Shown here one piece after another: positions 59,968 through 64,000 of a stretch of 64,000 nt of DNA (positions are counted from its first letter, which is position 1; each line of letters starts with the position of its first letter). The notes under the pieces are model-generated. The model saw nothing but the letters and a program-made list of their open reading frames with translations. It was not told the DNA's origin and did no database searches. Origin of the DNA: CAIYRG01 sp964446945 (GTDB taxonomy: Bacteria > Pseudomonadota > Alphaproteobacteria > Micropepsales > Micropepsaceae); the NCBI GenBank assembly GCA_964446945.1, contig CAYUQO010000022.1:5155-69154 (forward strand). Direction: 5' to 3'. The position numbers and the translations under genes were made by a program.

Positions 59968-62571
59968 ATGGAAGCAATTTTCGATCGTCTCGTCCGGATA
60001 TCACTGGTCTGGCGCAAATCCATCCTTCTGGTGGTTGTGCTGATCGCCGCGCTCAGCGGTGTTTTCGTCGCGCGCCATTTTGGCATCGACAGCCGCAGCG
60101 AAAACCTGATCTCCGCTTCGATTCCCTGGCGTCAGCGTCAGATCGAGTTCGACCGCGCCTTCCCCCAACGCGACAATCTCACGCTCGTCGTGATTCAGGG
60201 CGCCACGCCCGAGCGCGCGTCGCAGGCAGCGGTGGCGCTGAAGTCGGCGCTGCAGAAGCGGCCCGACATGTTTCCGGCCGTGCGCGACCTCCAGGGCGAT
60301 CCGTTCTTCGAGAAGAATGGTCTCCTCTATCTGCCCACGCAGTCGGTCAAGGACGCGACCACGCAGCTGATCGCGGCGCAGCCATTTCTCGGACCACTGG
60401 CCGCCGATCCATCATTGCGCGGCGTGATGGACAGCCTCAACACGGCGTTGATCGGTGTCGAGCACGGCCAGGCGCCGCTCGACCAGTTGACCGGCGCGTT
60501 CAAGCAATTCACGGCGGTGTTCGGCAATGTGCTCGCCGGCAAACCTGCCTTCATGTCGTGGCAGAATCTTTTGACCCACCAGGACGCGTCGTCATCCGAG
60601 AACCTGCGGATGCTGCAGGTGCAGGGGAAGCTCAATTACAGCAAACTTGAGCCCGGCTCGGATGCGAGCTCTCTGATCCGCAAAGACGCCGCGGATCTCG
60701 GGCTGACGCCCGCCAATGGAGTGACCGTACGCCTCACCGGACCGGTTCCGCTGTCGGACGAAGAATTCGCCACTGTTGCCGAACGTGCGCTGCCCATCGG
60801 CATATTGATGATGAGCGCCATCCTGCTCACGCTGTGGCTGGCGGTGCGCTCGGTGCGAATCATCGCGGCGATTCTCGCCACGCTGGGGGCGGGATTCTTC
60901 ATCACCTCGGCCATCGGCCTGATGCTGTTCGGCACGTTCAATCTGATTTCGGTCGCGTTCATTCCGCTGTTCGTCGGCCTCGGTGTCGATTTCCAGATTC
61001 AATATGCCGTCCGCTATCGCGCGGAGCGCCATTTGCTGCGCGATCTCGAACCGGCACTGTCCCGAGCCGGAGCCAAAATTGGTCCTTCGCTCACGCTCGC
61101 CGCTCTTGCGACGGCGGCATGCTTCTACTCTTTCATTCCGACCGACTATATCGGCATTGCCCAGCTCGGCATGATTGCCGGCAGCGGGATGATCGTTGCC
61201 TGGTTCCTGACTGGCACCATGTTGCCGGCCTTGCTTGCCCTGCTCAAACCCACCGGGGAGCAGGCGGAGATCGGCTTCATGAGGCTTGCGCCGGTGGACC
61301 GGTTCCTGCGCCGCAACACGTGGCCGATCATCATCATCTTCGTGTTCCTGTTCGGGCTCGGCGCCGGCCTGCTGCCGAAGCTGCGCTTCGACGCCAATCC
61401 GCTGCATTTGCGCAGTTCGCATACCGAATCGGTCGCGACTTTGTACGAACTGATGCGCAATCCCGACACGTCGCCGGATACGATCGATGTGCTGCTGCCC
61501 TCGCTCGCTGCGGCCAATCGGCTGGCGGCCAAAGTCGGCGCCATGCCCGATGTCGGCAAGACCACCACGCTGCAGAATTTCGTCCCGGCCGATCAGACCG
61601 CGAAACTGGCGGCGATTTCCGACGCCCAATCGATTCTCGACACGACTCTCGATCCGATCGAGGCCAAGGATCCGCCGACTCCCGCCGAAACGCTGGCGAG
61701 CATGGCGGCGACCGAACAGTCGCTGCGCCGGGTTGGCGCGACGGCATCCGGTGATGCCGCGGCGACCGCCACGGCTTTCGCCGGAGTCCTCGCGCAATTG
61801 CAAAAGGCCGGGCCGCAGGTGCTCGATGCGGCAGACAAGGCCGTCATTCCGCCATTGCAGGTGACGCTGACCCGCGCGCGCAATCTGATGAAGGCGACGC
61901 AAGTCTCGCTGCAAACTTTGCCCACGGAATTGCGCCGCGACTGGGTCACTCCCGATGGCCGCGCGCATCTCGAGATTTCGCCCAAACAGCACGACGATGC
62001 GTTCCTCGAGAAATTCGCTGCCGAGATCCAGAATGCCGTCCCGCAGGCGACCGGTACGCTGGTGGTGATCGAGCAATCGCGCCACACGATCCTGCAGGCA
62101 TTCATGCGCGCCGGGATTATTTCGATGATTGCTGTGGTGATCCTGCTGACGATTTTGCTGCGCCGGACGCGCGACGTGCTGCTGACCTTGTTCCCGCTTC
62201 TTGTCATCGGCGTCTTCACTTTCGCCACCTGCGTGGCGGCGCGCATGCAGGTGAACTTCGCCAATATCGTGGTGCTGCCTCTGCTGCTCGGCATCGGCAT
62301 CGCGTTCAGCATCTATTTCGTGATGTTCTGGCGTGGCGGTGGGCGCGATTTCCTGCAGTCGAGCCTGACGCGCGGCGTGGTGTTCAGCGCGATGACAACC
62401 GCCTCCGGCTTTGGCGCGCTGTGGATTTCGAGCCATCCGGGCACGGCCAGCATGGGTGAATTGCTGACCATCTGTCTCGCCTGGACACTGCTGGTGACGC
62501 TGACCCTGGTCCCGGCGCTGCTGAACAAAGTGCCGGCACCGATTCCCGAACCCGCAGTACCAGCAGAGTAA
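59968..62571 (+). CDS. hpnN: HpnN-type hopanoid transporter (RND/MMPL superfamily)
   Basis: An 867-residue inner-membrane protein with two RND repeats: a first helix (~17-36), a periplasmic domain (~37-265), a cluster of helices (~268-420), a second periplasmic region (~470-705) and a final helix cluster (~705-855). VLFVGLGVDFQIQYAVRYRAE and LPLLLGIGIAFSIYFVMFWRGG are the RND4 helix motifs, and DFQIQ/GIDS-type residues match HpnN, which moves hopanoids to the outer membrane in alphaproteobacteria. No other hpn gene is in this window. The closest alternative is another MMPL lipid exporter. Confidence 0.85.
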   Translation: MEAIFDRLVRISLVWRKSILLVVVLIAALSGVFVARHFGIDSRSENLISASIPWRQRQIEFDRAFPQRDNLTLVVIQGATPERASQAAVALKSALQKRPDMFPAVRDLQGDPFFEKNGLLYLPTQSVKDATTQLIAAQPFLGPLAADPSLRGVMDSLNTALIGVEHGQAPLDQLTGAFKQFTAVFGNVLAGKPAFMSWQNLLTHQDASSSENLRMLQVQGKLNYSKLEPGSDASSLIRKDAADLGLTPANGVTVRLTGPVPLSDEEFATVAERALPIGILMMSAILLTLWLAVRSVRIIAAILATLGAGFFITSAIGLMLFGTFNLISVAFIPLFVGLGVDFQIQYAVRYRAERHLLRDLEPALSRAGAKIGPSLTLAALATAACFYSFIPTDYIGIAQLGMIAGSGMIVAWFLTGTMLPALLALLKPTGEQAEIGFMRLAPVDRFLRRNTWPIIIIFVFLFGLGAGLLPKLRFDANPLHLRSSHTESVATLYELMRNPDTSPDTIDVLLPSLAAANRLAAKVGAMPDVGKTTTLQNFVPADQTAKLAAISDAQSILDTTLDPIEAKDPPTPAETLASMAATEQSLRRVGATASGDAAATATAFAGVLAQLQKAGPQVLDAADKAVIPPLQVTLTRARNLMKATQVSLQTLPTELRRDWVTPDGRAHLEISPKQHDDAFLEKFAAEIQNAVPQATGTLVVIEQSRHTILQAFMRAGIISMIAVVILLTILLRRTRDVLLTLFPLLVIGVFTFATCVAARMQVNFANIVVLPLLLGIGIAFSIYFVMFWRGGGRDFLQSSLTRGVVFSAMTTASGFGALWISSHPGTASMGELLTICLAWTLLVTLTLVPALLNKVPAPIPEPAVPAE

Positions 62572-62589
62572 CTCTGAACCCAAATACCG

Positions 62590-62775
62590 CCTCCCCCTTG
62601 AGGGGAGGCACGCATTTCGCGTTTTGCGAAATGCGGGTGGGGGACAACTTCCCATGACACATCCCCACCCGAAAAATGCTTCACACCCGCACGCGGCGCG
62701 CAAGCGCCGCGGCAGAACTTTCGAATCTGGCGCGCCTTCGGCGCGTCCGGGCGACCTCCCCGCAAGGTGGAGGTT
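62590..62775. repeat. composite dispersed palindrome (CTCCCCCTTGAGGGGAGG class)
   Basis: CCTCCCCCTTGAGGGGAGG, GCATTTCGCGTTTTGCGAAATGC and GGGTGGGGGAC form the left arm; CCCCACCCGAAAAATGC and CCTCCCCGCAAGGTGGAGG close the right. The 27-28 base unit CCCGCACGCGGCGC...GCGCCGCGGC lies inside at 62686-62713, inverted relative to 37747 and 51121. It separates hpnN from the converging desaturase gene. Confidence 0.8.
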
Positions 62776-62802
62776 GAATTGTAAAACGGGCCGTCGAAAA
62801 GT

Positions 62803-63738
62803 TTATTCAGCCGGGACAGATGCGGGCTTGTCCCAGGCGCGGGGATACAAACCGAACGGCGCCAGCAGCAGCTTGAGATAATTGGGTTCATCGCCGAGAC
62901 CGCTCGGATGCCCGAGGCGCGCCGGCTGCAATGGCACGCCGTTCTCCTGCGGCAGATGATAAGTCCCGAACAAAATATCCCAGAAGATGAATTCGACGCC
63001 GTAATTGACCGAATACCGGTGCCCCTCCGGGACAACCGCCGAATGGTGCCAGCGGTGCACTTCGGGCGTGACGAAGATCGTATTCATCAGACGTCCCGCC
63101 CGAATATCGGCGCCCCAATGCGAAATCTGCCCACTGACATTGGTCGCCGGCACGGTCAGGATGATGGCCAGTGGATCGAAGCCGACAACGCCGAGAATGA
63201 GGAAGATCAGAATATTGCGCAGCGCGAAATCGACCGGATTGGACACTTCGGTATTCAGCGCGCGCAGATCGGTGATGCGGTGATGATAGGAATGCAGCTT
63301 CCACAGGAACTCATTGCTGTGCTGCCAGCGATGCATCCAGTAGCGGAAAAAACTGACGATCAGGAGGATCAGGATCACCTGCAGCCAGAACGGGCCGAGC
63401 GCGCCCGGAGTGGCGATGAAGGTTTTGTGCCCGAGGAAATGCTGCGGGACGTAAAGGAGAAGCGGCAAGGTCAGTAAGGCCAGCGCCGCGCCAGTGATAT
63501 ATTTGTTGACCGAGGTCGCGATGATGTCGCGGGGCAGGACAAATCGTTGCGACGCCGGATTGCGGTAACCATAGACCTGCTCCAGCGCCATCATCACGAA
63601 GAGCGCCAGCAGCGCCTCGAATTTCACCATCTGCGCCATCGGCTGGTGCGCCGTCCCGATATCGACGAGGTACATCGCCACGTAGAGCACCGGCAGAATG
63701 ATGAAGCTGCTGAAGAAGATCAGTTTTTTGAGTGGCAT
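62803..63738 (-). CDS. sterol desaturase/fatty acid hydroxylase superfamily membrane protein
   Basis: A 311-residue inner-membrane di-iron oxygenase. Four or more helices, and the histidine clusters HRWQH, HSYHH and HRWHH with further His (YWMHRWQHSNEFLWKLHSYHH, EVHRWHHSAV) that bind the iron pair. It would hydroxylate or desaturate a lipid. ERG3/carotenoid ketolase-like and alkyl-lipid hydroxylases belong to the superfamily; substrate unknown. It converges with hpnN, which hints at membrane-lipid modification, but the two are not co-transcribed. Confidence 0.87.
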   Translation of the reverse strand: MPLKKLIFFSSFIILPVLYVAMYLVDIGTAHQPMAQMVKFEALLALFVMMALEQVYGYRNPASQRFVLPRDIIATSVNKYITGAALALLTLPLLLYVPQHFLGHKTFIATPGALGPFWLQVILILLIVSFFRYWMHRWQHSNEFLWKLHSYHHRITDLRALNTEVSNPVDFALRNILIFLILGVVGFDPLAIILTVPATNVSGQISHWGADIRAGRLMNTIFVTPEVHRWHHSAVVPEGHRYSVNYGVEFIFWDILFGTYHLPQENGVPLQPARLGHPSGLGDEPNYLKLLLAPFGLYPRAWDKPASVPAE

Positions 63739-63820
63739 CGCTGGAGATCTCCGTAAGGCTGAACGGACGCGACTTCAGGAAAGCTACCATCTCGCCGCGT
63801 CGGGTCCAATGAGCAATGTA

Positions 63821-63991
63821 TTCTCCTTCCCCCCTTGCGGGGGAAGGTGCCCGCAGCCGCGCACATCGCGCGGCGATTGGCGGGCGAAAGGGGGGTGTGC
63901 ACGACGCCCCCCCCTTTCGTCGCCCTATGCGCGCTGCGCGCGCGGCGACGCTTTCCCCACACTTCGCGCTGATGCGCTCGCGGGGGGAAAG
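63821..63991. repeat. composite dispersed palindrome at the right edge
   Basis: CTCCTTCCCCCCTTGCGGGGGAAGGTGCCCGCAG, a GCGCGC...hairpin, GGCGGGCGAAAGGGGGG, then CCCCCCCCTTTCGTCGCC...GGCGACG and a final CCCC...CGCGGGGGGAAAG. It is the longest copy of the element class and could end transcription of either side. Nothing coding is seen from 63739 to 64000. Confidence 0.7.
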
Positions 63992-64000
63992 AGAAGCTTA

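Noticed and set aside
60592..62703. 703-codon open frame on the minus strand
   Set aside because: It is a shadow of hpnN in GC-rich sequence: composition is Arg/Gln/His rich with no domain motif, and the plus-strand frame has clear membrane helices and RND motifs.
1..64000. CRISPR array, prophage, transposase or integrase
   Set aside because: No regularly spaced identical repeats and no such protein motifs were seen; the repeats found are dispersed palindromes.

Overview
The window is GC-rich bacterial chromosome of alphaproteobacterial type. The evidence is the order rimP-nusA-ylxR-infB, the hslV-hslU pair beside hisB, a RegB/RegA (PrrB/PrrA, ActS/ActR) redox two-component pair with a GGxxNPF-type membrane motif, a YggT-DUF167-folD unit, and an HpnN-type hopanoid transporter. 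Secreted hydrolases, PQQ enzymes and several families common in soil bacteria suggest a free-living soil or plant-associated organism. A Rhizomicrobium/Micropepsaceae-like lineage is a guess, not a demonstration.

Layout. 1-3689 (minus) is the translation/transcription operon rimP-nusA-ylxR-infB; infB runs off the left edge. 3851-5627 (plus) holds a CPBP membrane protease and a secreted metallo-beta-lactamase-fold protein. 5794-9593 (minus) holds trmB, metK, hslU and hslV, tightly packed or overlapping, with a short metK leader that can fold over the metK ribosome binding site. hisB and an APC amino-acid permease follow on plus. 11838-13851 (minus) is RegA/RegB. 14019-17012 holds a DUF4142 lipoprotein and a divergent ABC ATPase-ABC permease-SCO operon. 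17017-18478 (minus) is yggT-DUF167-folD, then tRNA-Ala(CGC).

18784-39519 is accessory: two secreted PQQ/beta-propeller proteins, a dipeptide epimerase, a lectin-like secreted protein, tRNA-Arg(CCG), small proteins, a YeeE/YedE half-transporter pair, a DUF218 protein next to a WecE-type aminotransferase, a SolA-type amine oxidase, tandem secreted esterases, a type III polyketide synthase, TerB, a second MBL protein and a cupin. Three copies of an unnamed secreted family lie at 25716, 34804 and 48923.

40037-45535 is a co-directional cluster of three predicted hydrolases: a DUF2278-metallophosphoesterase fusion, a patatin lipoprotein and a PF04185 phosphoesterase. 45551-49789 holds a tandem VOC protein, a SUMF1-domain protein, a DUF1080 protein and the third member of the unnamed family. 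49961-56411 (minus) is an apparent 5-oxoprolinase-DUF969-DUF979-DUF2891 operon whose DUF969 gene seems to start at CTG. The right end carries an HU-like protein, a GlcG/HbpS-like protein, a TonB-like protein, a second SUMF1 protein, DUF2147-hpnN and a sterol-desaturase-family protein. Intergenic regions hold several families of dispersed palindromic repeats. The best candidates for undescribed biology are the 40-45.5 kb hydrolase cluster, the 5-oxoprolinase/DUF969/DUF979/DUF2891 operon and the triplicated secreted family. No CRISPR array, transposase, integrase, rRNA gene or phage was seen.
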